64,000 nucleotides of DNA from Pohlia nutans. Lineage: Eukaryota; Streptophyta; Bryopsida; Bryales; Mniaceae. The position numbers were made by a program, and so were the translations under genes. Of this stretch, positions 14,939 through 25,650 are shown piece after piece; the first letter of the stretch is position 1; each line of letters opens with the position of its first letter. Under the pieces are notes generated by a model. It was not told the origin of the DNA. It did no database searches and saw only the letters and a program-made list of their open reading frames with translations. The stretch is from NCBI GenBank assembly GCA_022496805.1, contig CM040094.1:3929501-3993500 (forward strand). Direction: 5' to 3'.

Positions 14939-15297
14939 ATGGTCACTTTCAGTAGAGCTGAAGTTCGAAGGTGCGAGACGAAGTTCCCAATCAAGGTTCC
15001 CAAGTGCGTTCCCACAACCTGCCTGTACGCCGTCCGATCTCCCGAGGGCACCATCCGACCGTCAACGAGTAGTCAGTATTGGGACAGCAAAAGTCAGTGC
15101 ACAGGGAAACAGAGCAGGCATGGAGCAGGCAAGTGCGTTTGCTCGTCAACCAGCGTTGCGGAGAGTCCGCAGCGTCGATTTCCTCGTCAAATTTCTCGGA
15201 AAATCTGTCGCTCGGTGACTGAGGCGGTCGCCGATGCCGCCTGCCTGATTTTCAGTTCCATTTTCGACGCAACGAGCTGCATTTTGATTCTCCGGCG
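14939..15297 (+). other. Probable 5' UTR exon of the apyrase gene
   Basis: A GC-rich island ends at the donor GGCG|GTGAGT (15298-15303). The matching acceptor is TTTCGCAG at 16266-16273, giving a 976-bp intron. An open frame starts at an ATG at 14939, but it would meet a stop soon after splicing to the apyrase exon and is out of frame with it. The exon is therefore read as untranslated, or as carrying an upstream frame. The transcription start is unknown. The exon contains CCGTCCGATC at 15030-15039 and a 22-base identity with 25543-25564. Confidence 0.55.
15030..15064. promoter_or_regulatory. CCGTC-GATC boxes at the apyrase 5' end
   Basis: CCGTCCGATC at 15030-15039 is followed by CATCCGACCGTC at about 15052-15063. 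The same pairing occurs near the 5' ends of the NAC and EF-hand genes. If the transcription start lies upstream of 15030 these are leader rather than promoter sequences. Confidence 0.4.
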
Positions 15298-16383
15298 GTG
15301 AGTAACGTCGGACAGTATTTTTTTTCGTTGGACGGGGCATTTTTGAGTAGATCTGGTTACCTTAGTCGGTGACAATGCGTTAGATGCACGAGCGAGCTGA
15401 AATTTGGTGAGCTTGTTGATTTTAACGCATCTTATTGTCCATTTCTTCCGAGGACTGGCGGGAAGGAAGAAAGTTAGGTCTACTTATTTTAGTACTTAGT
15501 TTTGCGTTTAATATTGAGGTATGCGGTCGTGAGATCATATTCTTAGTCGTTTGCTGCACATGAAGATCCTATTTACATTTCTTATCAATTATGAAGTAGT
15601 GAAGGTGTTTTATCTTTTGCTTTTTGATTGTTCAGTTTCATCTGTCACGCCTTGGAAGTGTTAAGTATGCTCTTGGTATAGGTTTTGTAATAGCGAGATG
15701 CGAAGTGTTTCGAAAGAGCGCTGTATAGTTTTTGGCTTTAGCTTATCCTGCCAATGCAGAACTGTGTTTAGGTCTCTCCGATTAGATTTGGTATATTTCC
15801 TTGTTTTCAAATTTTAAATGATATCCAATGACGACGGAATATTTCAGCAATTATAGTCAGTTTTCCTCTATTTAGAATTTCGGTATAGTACTGTTGCACT
15901 GTCGCAGTCAAATTGGAGGCAAGGATGTTTAGCAATGTCTTCTCAGTGGCTTATAATTTTTCTTTGATAGCCTAAGTTAGGTAATCATTGCGTTGTATGC
16001 TCGATCGAATCCTTTATCTACTAGGAATTATACTTTTGTGTATAGGTTATACATTCTGTCCTCTGTTTAACTTGGCAGTAATTGTCGCTCTGAGTATTCT
16101 TTCCAGTGTTCAATATAGCGGAGAGTAATTCTGCAAGGAGCCGAAGTCGAAACAAATGAATGTCATCTTCAACTAAGTAGAACTTCTGAATTGTATCATT
16201 GAAAATTGAGGTCCGAGACTTTGAGCCTACAAACCATATGCACATGTCTAATTCCTTTGCTTCTCTTTCGCAGGCAATCTGGATTCGGAGACGAGCCATA
16301 TCCGGTGCCGTTCTATTTCGAGTCTGGAGCTGTTGGCTCAAGAAGAGGGAGTTGCTGAGGACGAAGCACTCCTGGAAGATAAG

Positions 16384-17802
16384 ATGAGGAGACTTCGAAG
16401 GGAGACGTTTTCCGAGAAATGCCACCGGTACAGAGGAGTGATTTTTGTGATTTGCGTGCCTCTTGCTCTCATGTCAGTCGTGTTAGTGTTGATGCCGCAC
16501 GCTGTGGATCCGCGCAACGCTGCCGCGTACGACGCTAACTTCGAGCTTCCCAACAACAATGTGAGGGTTTCCGACCAGAAGCGATACGCAGTGATTTTCG
16601 ATGCCGGGAGCTCCGGCAGCCGAGTGCACGTGTTCTCGTTCGACAAGAACCTGCAGCTGGTGAAAGTGGGGAGCGAGCTGGAAGTTTTCGAGCAGAAGAA
16701 ACCTGGATTAAGTTCGTATGCGCTGAACCCGAAGGCGGGAGCGGAATCGTTGCAGTCGTTGCTGGACATAGCTTTGAAGAGCGTCCCCGTAGAGCAGCAC
16801 AGCACGACGCCTGTGCTGCTGGGTGCCACTGCGGGACTGCGGCTCCTCCCCGGAGACCAATCAAAGAACCTTCTCAAGGAAGTGGATACGCTGTTGCAGA
16901 ACAGCGCGTTCAAGTTCAAGCCTGAATGGGTGAGCATCATTGATGGCACGCAGGAAGGGTCGTACCAGTGGGTGACGGTGAACTATCTTCTGAATCGCCT
17001 GGGGAAGGCGTTCGATCAAACCGCAGGCATCGTGGACCTGGGCGGAGGATCAGTGCAGATGGCGTATTCAATTTCGGACGACGATTTTTCCAAGGCTCCG
17101 AAGCCAAAGGGCGACGGCCAAACTTCATATGTGAGGAAGATGGAGCTCATGGGAGCGTCGTACAACCTGTATGTCTATAGCTACCTGAACTATGGGCTGT
17201 TGGCGGCGAGGGCTGAAGTTCTGAAGCTGGTGGCGGAATCCGACACGTGCCCTTGTCTTGGAAAAGGCTTTGAAGGGCCATACTCGTATGGCGGGCAGAA
17301 GTACAAGGCGATCGCCAGCGCGGATGGTGGAGACTACGGGAAGTGCAAGGAGCTTGTGGTGAAGGCTCTCAGAGTGGATTCGGCATGCGAGAGCATGAAA
17401 TGCACGTTTGGAGGGGTTTGGAATGGAGGCGGTGGCCCTGGGTTTAAATCACTGTTTGTGGCTTCTTTCTTCTTCGACCGGGCAGTGGAGGCAGGGATCG
17501 TGAAGGATGCGGAGGTCGCAGAGGCAATAGTGACGCCGGCAGACTTTGAAGAGGCTGCAAAGAAGATCTGCAGCCTGAGCATTGCGGAGCTCGGCGAAGC
17601 GTATCCAAACGTGCAGGCGGATACTCGGAAGTTCTTGTGCATGGATTTGACATACCAGTTCTCACTGATGGTGACTGGGTTTCAGGTGGGGGCAAGCACG
17701 AAGGTGACTTTGGTGAAGAAGGTGAAGTACAGGGGTTCGTATGTGGAAACTGCCTGGCCGCTGGGCAGTGCCATCGAGCTGGTGTCTCTGAACAAGGTTT
17801 GA
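16384..17802 (+). CDS. APY: Apyrase (GDA1/CD39 nucleoside phosphatase)
   Basis: Apyrases hydrolyse nucleoside tri- and diphosphates to monophosphates. Plant APY1/2-type enzymes are single-pass membrane proteins of the Golgi or cell surface and act in extracellular ATP control and glycosylation. The frame gives 472 residues, the size of Arabidopsis APY1/2. Residues 19-37 form a hydrophobic signal anchor. The conserved apyrase regions are visible: VIFDAGSSGSR (about 70-80), LLGATAGLRLL (about 145-155), IDGTQEGSYQW (about 184-194) and VDLGGGSVQMA (about 216-226). The start at 16384 is the first in-frame ATG after the acceptor at 16273; the frame is open upstream but has no ATG. The coding region is uninterrupted, with a single intron in the 5' UTR. 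Confidence 0.96.
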   Translation: MRRLRRETFSEKCHRYRGVIFVICVPLALMSVVLVLMPHAVDPRNAAAYDANFELPNNNVRVSDQKRYAVIFDAGSSGSRVHVFSFDKNLQLVKVGSELEVFEQKKPGLSSYALNPKAGAESLQSLLDIALKSVPVEQHSTTPVLLGATAGLRLLPGDQSKNLLKEVDTLLQNSAFKFKPEWVSIIDGTQEGSYQWVTVNYLLNRLGKAFDQTAGIVDLGGGSVQMAYSISDDDFSKAPKPKGDGQTSYVRKMELMGASYNLYVYSYLNYGLLAARAEVLKLVAESDTCPCLGKGFEGPYSYGGQKYKAIASADGGDYGKCKELVVKALRVDSACESMKCTFGGVWNGGGGPGFKSLFVASFFFDRAVEAGIVKDAEVAEAIVTPADFEEAAKKICSLSIAELGEAYPNVQADTRKFLCMDLTYQFSLMVTGFQVGASTKVTLVKKVKYRGSYVETAWPLGSAIELVSLNKV

Positions 17803-19571
17803 GCAAGATTGACTTCAATTCGCACTGAAGGATTCATAGACCGTTTTAGTGTACATGCCTCAGGAGTATTTTCATTTAGAATCTGGAGCCCAACTTAGTT
17901 TAGGAGCGAAGCATCTCCACGTGGAGCTGAGTGCTGGGCAGTCGCTGGAGACGCAGGAGATTTTGTAGGACGTGTATTTTGCAGGGATGCAACACAGGTA
18001 ACGCTGTATGGTAGGGTTGAAACTCGTGCTCTAATTTGTTAAGTGTGCTTAGCCTGGATCACCGCTGCTTATTTTCTGCAGTGGCACGTCACCGGTAGCT
18101 GTCTAAGCATCTGATCGTGCAGTGTTAGTGTGAACACTCAGGAATATTTTGACCTGTCTCGAGACCCGTTGAGTATCTAGCTGGAATACTCTCATGTCAT
18201 GCGAGACTGTTGACTGACAGGGATTAGTCATTTACAAGGTAACTATTTATTTCCTCAAAATAATTTGTTCGTGATAGATAGCATGAAACTGGCGCTCCAA
18301 CTGTACTGTTGGAGCTATTTTCAAGCGGCCCACTGTCTTAATTGGAGCCTGAGGAATTGTCGACAAATTATGTGGGTCTGGTTTTATGCAGCCGGAGGAT
18401 GTGTTAGTGGCGGACCTGTCAGTGCTGGCAAGGAAGAAATTTTGTTTGATTTCTCACACTGAACTCCATTTTCTGATTTGATTCTATTGTTGGAACCCAC
18501 GCTCTTTGTTCCTGAATTACCAGAAAGTGATTTCCAAGGACATCTCAATGCCTATCCATGACCTACACTCCCAACAAATTGGTTCCAGATACAGATGTTG
18601 GGAGTGTAGTGGTGGATGCTCAACACCACTTTCCATTGAGAGTGTTAGAATAGAGCTTTATCCTCAGAGTTTTATAGATAGATGTTGATGTTGCCCCTTG
18701 TGTCCACAAGGATGTATCCAACCACAAAATTTATGTGATTTGACTTTTGCCCATGGTATGAATTTGAAGCCGTAAAATGACAGAAACGTAAGGGCAAAAC
18801 CTAGATGTGTTTTAAAATGGTACTTCTGCAACTTTGTAACTTTGATGAAGTTCGGTCCAAAAGAGAAAATGAGAAGCATGATATTTAATAATTATCGGCA
18901 CATTCAAACTTCTTGAAACATTTTTGAACATTCGTTTAATAAATTTAGAAGCATTTATCATTTAATATTCACCAAATTTACAATTTTTATTTTTAAAATT
19001 TGAAATTTGATACGATTGGTTGAAACTAAACATTCTATCTTCAAATTTAAAAAGGGAAAATTCTTAAAGGAGAGAAAATCATCACTTTTCCAATCTAATA
19101 AGTTTTATAACACTACGACAATATTAAGGTCTGTCTTTGATTTTATTTATTTTTTAGTGAACTTCAATATTGCAAATGAAATGCATCAAACAACAGTAAA
19201 ACATGATCTCTACCCCCAATTTCAACAAAAAATCAAAACTCAAATTAAGTCATTTCTTGACCATGGGTGGTCACTACTATTTGGACTGCGACTTAAGAAT
19301 AGTCGATCGGTCACTAAAGGGTTAAAGGTCTACCTGAAGATTGTGGTTTTGTGAGTGAATTTGCATAACAAGTAGGGTAGCATTATGTACCCAAGTCTAA
19401 TCGTGACCCTCTCTCTATGGCCTTTATGTTTGATGGACGAGTATACTGGAGTCTCATAGATAGGGATGTCATTGGGCTAGGGGACCAGAATGGAAAAATC
19501 TTATTTTAACATGACAATGAGGTTGAACCACAAATGTTTGTACATAAAAGAATTTTGGTCATTAAAATCTA
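17803..19571. other. Apyrase 3' flank and repeat-bearing spacer
   Basis: The first few hundred bases probably include the 3' UTR. A perfect 14-bp hairpin stem, CTACACTCCCAACA and its complement, lies at 18563-18609. Bases about 18830-19000 match 50500-50650, sharing GAGAAGCATGA and TTTAGAAGCATTTATCAT. That repeat ends at GGTCACTAAAGGGTTAA (about 19325). No gene recognised. Confidence 0.5.
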
Positions 19572-20112
19572 TTAACCCCTAAAGGTCCTCACCTCTTTTG
19601 CAAAAGTCAAGGCACTATAATTTGCATACTTTAAATATCACATTGAATGATTTATAATTTTTCATAGATAATCCACATTATGAAGGTATGACAAAATTTT
19701 CAACATGATTGGAAGATATTTCGAATATTTACAAATTTTATGATGTAAGCAAGGTAAAAATTCAAAATAAATATGTTTTTGTCAAATTTAATATCAAAAA
19801 TTATATTTAAGGTAGATAAAAGTTATATTTACATGGAGTAAAAAATTGAAGGTGAAGAAATTAAAAGAGACTTATGATTGAAGCATCTTTAGAAAGCCCT
19901 TTGTATTTTGAACACTCAAAATTCAAAGTTCTCAACGGTGGAAAAGCTTCAAATGAAGTTTATTCTCCAATCCCAACGGTCAAAAGATGTATCATAACTT
20001 AACTTAAACATTTAATGAAAACACCATCTACAATAAAGCTAAGACACTTGATTTTTGGGGCCTTCGACCAAAAATCAAGCATAATTGGGTTGATTGGTCC
20101 TTTAGGGGTTAA
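19572..20112. mobile_element. 541-bp TTAA-flanked element
   Basis: Starts TTAACCCCTAAAGGTCC and ends GGTCCTTTAGGGGTTAA, with ends that are inverted copies and TTAA at both. No coding capacity recognised. Confidence 0.75.
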
Positions 20113-20388
20113 GATCCATTTGCACTTGGTGCTAGGAGACGAGTCAAGATAGGAATTTCCTAACATACTAAATGGTTTGTAGTTTGAGAATGTAATCTCT
20201 CATATTGAAAAAGATTGTTTGAAGTTGCAATGAAAGATGGATGTTGATAGAAGGTTGAGCTAATTGCTTTAAAAATTGTCTTGTCTTTATTCAAATTATT
20301 TAAATGTTGTGTCTTGTTTGACAAGCAAATACAGTAATGACACACAACAATGCTGAGCAATGTGTGAAGCCCCCGACTCTCAATCACC

Positions 20389-20965
20389 TTAACCCCTAAA
20401 TGCCTAAAGCCCTCTTCAAATTCGGCAGTTTTGCAAAGATGGATTATAAAATGCAACCTAGAGGGATATTTTGAACTTGATATATGAATAAAAGTTGCAC
20501 GTTATGAATTTTAGATTCTATCCATACGGTTAGATCTATGATTGGTATTACCAATAATTTTGTATAAAATTTGAAACATGAAATTCAAAATTATTTTGTA
20601 ATTCAATTACGAATAAGATATTGACAATCTAATAATGAAATTCTTTGTGATTGGTTGAAATGTAATACTCTAAGTGTAGTGATTTTTGGAGATTTTTTGG
20701 TTGCTTAATTTTATGAGTTGACTTTTTTTTTACCACTTTTACACTAAAATCTTCAAAATTTTGGGTGAATCACTACAACATGAAATGAGGCATAAAAATT
20801 TCACAAATCATCTCCTTTCTAATCGGATCACATATGCATGAAGCTAACTTCCCATAGAATCTAGAATAAAAATTCCACACTGCAAAAAATGCATGACGGA
20901 TGAGAAATTATGGATGAAATCTGTACATCGTCCAAAAAATGGACGCTTAGGCAGTTAGGGGTTAA
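20389..20965. mobile_element. About 577-bp MITE family, copy 2
   Basis: Starts TTAACCCCTAAATGCC and ends CTTAGGCAGTTAGGGGTTAA. The interior matches copies at 10389, 30615 and 60714. It directly abuts another element whose far end is the TTAA at 21221-21224, so the two may share the TTAA at 20962-20965. Confidence 0.8.
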
Positions 20966-21224
20966 AGCCAGGTTGTGTGTCATGCTATTTTGCGGTGGCA
21001 CAAGGTGATACAAGGGGATAGTATATACGATGTCGTATGATTGGGATATGCTATCAACAAGAAAATCTAAATTGGGATCTCAATAACTCACTAGAACCGC
21101 ATTGATTTAAATTCCAACTTCTCTTTAACTAAAACCCATTAAAAGTGTGGATCCATTCCAAATACAACCAAAATACATCGTATTTTACTGGCCGCAAAGG
21201 CAAGTTCAGACGTTCAGGGGTTAA
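20962..21224. mobile_element. MITE, inverted copy of the 39925 family (left end degenerate)
   Basis: Ends CAGACGTTCAGGGGTTAA. On the opposite strand it matches 39925-40161: CACTAGAACCGCATTGAT, ATTCCAAATACAA and CTGGCCGCAAAGGCA. The left end is diverged but near a TTAA shared with the preceding element. Confidence 0.6.
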
Positions 21225-22031
21225 ACTCGCCTTGTAGTTTCATTGCGGTTACACTCAATGATGGGTTCCTGTAGCACTTCCATAAAAATTGGTAGCCTAA
21301 ATTATAGCATGGCATGGCTTTTACGGATAACTCTATTGCTAAGCACGTTTTGACTTCCCAAACAAGCATTTGGGATAATGCAACAAATTCAATATCCTTG
21401 TAAACAACCATGAATTTTCGAAGAAATTTTAGAAGTCGGTTCACTTCACTCTTACTTCTATGTAGTGTGAAACACACTATTAAATTTGAGCCGTCTTACT
21501 ACTCTTCTATCCGTGACGTATATTTGGATACAACCTTTTTCACACTCAAATTAATGCTTCCATGTCATCAGTGAGACTTATCTCGTATCCACACTATTAA
21601 ATAGAACCAAAAACGTAGCTTGAATGATATGTACACCCGAATCAAAGACGTTGGTTTAACTTGTGTACCATTTCATCCAGCTTGAGACAGGATGTACTAA
21701 CTTGTACAAGCATTCGAATTTGCTAAAAACATAATTATGATTCATGAAAAGGATACTGTATTGAAAAGCCACATACGTGACACGCTATATCAGTGCCAAA
21801 AAACTAACAACTGGTTCCAACGAACTCCATTGGCCTGCTTCAGGTTCCATTGCCTCGCTCATCATTCTTATCCACTCATTTGAAAACATCATCAAGGCCT
21901 CACTATACCTCATCCCTGCACGAAACGAGTAATCTGACATGATCTCTCACCAAATAATGAACAGTTATGCTTTTGGGAAATGGAAGTTACGCCCCTGGAG
22001 CCAGGGTGTGTATTCTGCTTACATGGTTGGT
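21225..22031. other. Spacer and 3' flank of the EF-hand gene
   Basis: No exon or repeat recognised. The part nearest 22031 probably holds the 3' UTR of the EF-hand gene. Confidence 0.4.
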
Positions 22032-23729
22032 TCAACGAGATGCAGCTTCTACTTCCACCAGTATGGGGTTCAGCCGCAACATCTCTGCAAAATCTGCGAA
22101 CAGGGTCTTGGCTAGAACTTCAAACTCGGATTTCTCCACTTTCCCGCTCTTGTCTGTGTCCACTGCCTTGAACACCTGGTCAAACAGCTCCTCCGTCTCG
22201 GCGTCCCCGATGGGAGGAAGACCCCAGTCTGCACCGTGACGCTCGAACAGCGGTCTGATTTCAGACTTGCTCAAGTGCTCATCTTTGTCCAAGTCTAGTT
22301 CTGTAAACATATTTTCTGCCATTTCCTTAAATGCCACCTCATCAGCCAGCACCTGCACCGCAAATACACACTAAAGTGAGCCAGGAAACCATAAGAAGCG
22401 CGCCAGTCCCTATCAATGCCAGTAAACTATAAGAACCTCAGCCAAAGAGAAAGCACTAACACGGTCCCTACCATAAGTATACAAAAAGCAACATTCAATA
22501 GCTGTCAACCAAGTGGCTGCAGGTATTGGCCAATTTAACAACCTTCCGCAAATGCGAGCCGTTCAGCAATTTCACGTCCCGCACAATTGTGATGGGCTTC
22601 TCTGCGAGGGACGCAGCCATATCCTGAAGAACATCTTGTAAGAGCGCGGCAAATTGAGCTTGTCCAAGCTCTTCTGTTCCCTGACCATACTTAGTTATCA
22701 ACTTGGTCACCAATTCATCCGCCTCCGGAGTTGCTGCAAAATCCCACGAGTTCCCGTGCCATTCAGTTCTCGGATATCTGGATGCAACAGTCTAAACGGT
22801 CACAGATCTTTGTCCAAGTACTCAGCAGCACTGATTGAATACAACCCTCGTTCCTCTTTAGCTATTCATGAGAAAAACTAATCTGCAGCAAGAGATAAGC
22901 TCAATCACACACCCGCGGATGGAGGGACGCCCTGCTCCACGCCCAGCTGCAAAAGAGCAGGTCGGAGCTCCTTGCTACTTAGCTTGCCACTCTCGTCGGT
23001 GTCCAACTCCTCAAACAGGTTCTCAGCAACCATTGCAAATTCATCCTCGTCCTCCAGCAATGTCTTGATTGCTGCACCGTCCAGTACTGACACTACCAAT
23101 GGGTCATCTGTATGCACACAAGTTTCCGGGAGAGAACAGTATGTCAGGTCAATGTGCAACATCTCAGTGTAGCAATCAACAAATTACCGCACTAAATTAC
23201 TGGTAATAAACTTCCAAGTCTGTTGACAACCAAGTACGGCACTTCCTTAACTGCTCATCTCCATTGCAGAACGTCTCTCTTCCTTACTGCATAGCTACAA
23301 AACCTGAACAGCAACTCACATGAACAGACCCCCAATTGCTCTATTTCCAATAAGTTCACACGAAATCCCTGAAGCTGCAGGCGCTCCTAGAGGACAACAC
23401 AATTGAAGGCCTCAATACAAGAAATTACCTTCTAGAGCATCAGCAACTGCTGTCAAGTAACTCTGTAGAGTGGTGACAAATGCGTCCTCGGTGATCTTTG
23501 CAGAGTCTTCGGGTGGGAATACCGAATCAGCCCTGTCAAGAACTTGAGCAGAGAGTTGGACCCCCAAGAGAAGAGCTGCCGCTTCTGCTTCCGCAGCTCG
23601 CCGCAGTTCAGATGGTGTCAAGTAGCCTTTCGACCCTTCATCGTTCTTAGCGAAGCTCTCTTTTGCGTTGACATCGGGCAATGCATTTCTGATCTGAGAC
23701 CCGTCAAGAACTTGCGCCTCTGTTGACAT
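22032..23729 (-). CDS. Three-unit EF-hand calcium-binding protein
   Basis: Four exons join in phase: 23729-23429, 23107-22913, 22733-22543 and 22352-22032, giving 335 residues. Three tandem units each open with a motif like VLDGSQIR (about 8), VLDGAAIK (about 108) and LLNGSHLR (exon 3). Canonical or near-canonical 12-residue EF loops are visible at 136-147 (DTDESGKLSSKE), 249-260 (DLDKDEHLSKSE, Gly6 replaced by Glu) and 294-305 (DTDKSGKVEKSE). The loop in unit 1 is degenerate. From memory the units resemble a small single-unit plant EF-hand family (about 125 residues) that also starts with a VxxDGS motif; the partner and location are unknown. No signal peptide or membrane segment is evident. 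The start at 23729 fits the family N-terminus, though an in-frame upstream exon is possible. Confidence 0.85.
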
Positions 23730-24059
23730 CCTGCTCTCTCTTGAAACCTACCAATGGTCCTGTCAAAACTCGTCTGCTGGACGGGTCAGGATCCTGTAAC
23801 AACTCCCGCAGCGAGTGTAATGTACTGCACAACAATCTCGCTTCTTGCAGCAATAGTCTTTTACAGTAGGTACCTCTTTCTTTTGTAAGATTACTTCAGA
23901 GAGTAAGCAATTCATGTACAATAGTAGTGTCAAAGTTAGATGACTGGAAGAGAATATCAAGATCCCAATCAAAGACACAAATGCCTGTAGCATAAAGAAG
24001 CCCTTATGTCGCTAATTTCACCTAAACTATCAGACGCTAAACATAACAAATCACTGTCA

Positions 24060-24281
24060 CTACACTAAATAGGTAGATTAGTGTTAGATACACTAATTTA
24101 CATAAACATGTTGTAAGTTTTTTACTGTTAACCAATTTTTTTACCCTCTATATTGGTCAAGATGGGGATCTTTCAATAGTATTGGAATCAATGTCTTTGG
24201 TAAAAAAAAATTCGAGAGTAAAAATCTATAATATTTTCAAATCTTATAATTATCTAACACTAATCTACCTATTTAGTGTAG
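24060..24281. mobile_element. 222-bp MITE with perfect 31-bp inverted ends
   Basis: The left end is CTACACTAAATAGGTAGATT and continues to GTGTTAGATA; the right end is the exact complement over 31 bases. It lies between the EF-hand start codon and its possible upstream exon, so it may be in a 5' intron. Internal sequence is AT-rich without a frame. Confidence 0.8.
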
Positions 24282-25400
24282 TAACCTAAGCATAACCGAG
24301 CAGGAATCGTCATAAATAGAAGGGAAAAGCGTGTCCATAGCAGAATTGTAGGGGTATACCATGACATCGCTTGAGCTAGCAATGCTTCAACCATCAGACG
24401 TGTGTTACAGACAGGTTAGAATTCGAAATCTCACTCGTCATCAGAGCTTACATGGATTTATGCACACTGTAAGCCAACGGCACCAACCACTCCGAAAGAG
24501 CTTCACAATTGCGACATTACGATGGAATTGCAGACTGTTTATTTGTTAAAGAGCTGTCAACTTTTGAATGACTAAACTTCATGTCGCAGATACTTCATTT
24601 CTGCGAGGAAAACCCTAAACCCCAGGGTTTGCGGAACTCCCTGTACACGATATCCAAAATTACACACTTCTAACGAAATTCAGGGATTGCCGAGCCCGAA
24701 GGAAGATATTTTAGCGAGCGACAAGGATAGGTGCAAAAAGGTTACGCTGCCTAAGTATTTCTATCGGCCAAACTGATTCCTAAATATTTTTATTCGGCCA
24801 AACTGATTATTCATAGGAATTAATCAAGACAGTATAGAGTTGGATAGTCTGGATTTTGACAGCTCAAACCTAATTACAATATTTAATTAGCGTACTTACA
24901 ATCCAGTGACCAATATTAACACGCAAAAAAAAACTTCCAAGGCAAATCGAAACCTGACTTCTGCCCTGGTCTCTCACTCACATTCTGGAATAACGACTAG
25001 AGCAGTAAAAACACACCACATTGAAGCTCTAATAACACACTACATTGAAGCACTAGCTTATACATATCAACAACAATGCCAAATCAAAACGCGAAAATAT
25101 CAACGAGAAACACGAAAAATTGAACAATCTCTTCCTTACTGAGCTCGAAACATCCTCCGTAGATCCAGAGCACAGCCACAAATTACGAAATTACCGACAT
25201 CCACAACACACGATCTACGACACGGAATTCATCTCTCCCGTGGTTTTAGCACTGAAAGAAAAGTGATCAAAGCTACCTTTTGTATTGAAGCATGAGAACG
25301 ACGATTAAACACGCAAATCGATCAAATGCACCGCAAATCCAATCGCAGCAACGCCAAAACAAACGGGAAAAAACGACGAGAATTCGGGACTGAGCATCAC

Positions 25401-25520
25401 CTGAAAACGCCGATCCGATCCGTGATCGAACAACCTATCCGCTATAAATTGGCTTCTGTTCTCGTTTTCAGCAACTCTGGTTGAGCGCTTTGATGTTTTT
25501 GCTATTACGGAGTCGGCCAT
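25401..25520 (-). other. Possible first exon of the EF-hand gene
   Basis: A 120-base frame starts with ATG at 25520 (MADSVIAKTSKRS) and ends at TTTCAG|GTGATG. If spliced to an acceptor at TTGGTAG (about 23747) it joins the EF-hand frame without a stop and would add about 46 residues. The alternative is a non-coding leader exon or an unrelated short frame. The join is in phase, but that happens by chance about one time in three. Confidence 0.3.
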
Positions 25521-25542
25521 GTCGAGACTTCCGAAAACCCGG

Positions 25543-25650
25543 AGGTGCGAGACGAAGTTCCCAACGTTCTCTGACGCGTTCCCTGTCCTGTTCCCCGACG
25601 AGCTTCTTGGGCCGTCGGATCCCTGCGGATTGCATCCGGCCGTCCGAGGG
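25543..25650. promoter_or_regulatory. GC-rich upstream island shared with the apyrase 5' end
   Basis: Bases 25543-25564 are identical over 22 bases to 14969-14990; both contain GGTGCGAGACGAAGTTCCC. CCGTCGGATC (25612-25621) and CCGTCCGAGGG (25640-25650) follow. The island lies just upstream of the possible first exon of the EF-hand gene, as comparable islands do for NAC and apyrase. Confidence 0.45.

Noticed and set aside
14939..15301. 120-codon frame at the apyrase 5' end as a protein-coding gene
   Set aside because: It ends at a good splice donor, is out of frame with the apyrase exon and has no recognisable domain; better explained as leader exon.
16333..16383. Upstream 17-codon extension of the apyrase
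   Set aside because: It would start at TTG. The first in-frame ATG is at 16384 and gives the usual 472-residue length.
16338..17818. Several long antisense frames across the apyrase exon
   Set aside because: GC-rich coding sequence produces long antisense frames; none has family features.
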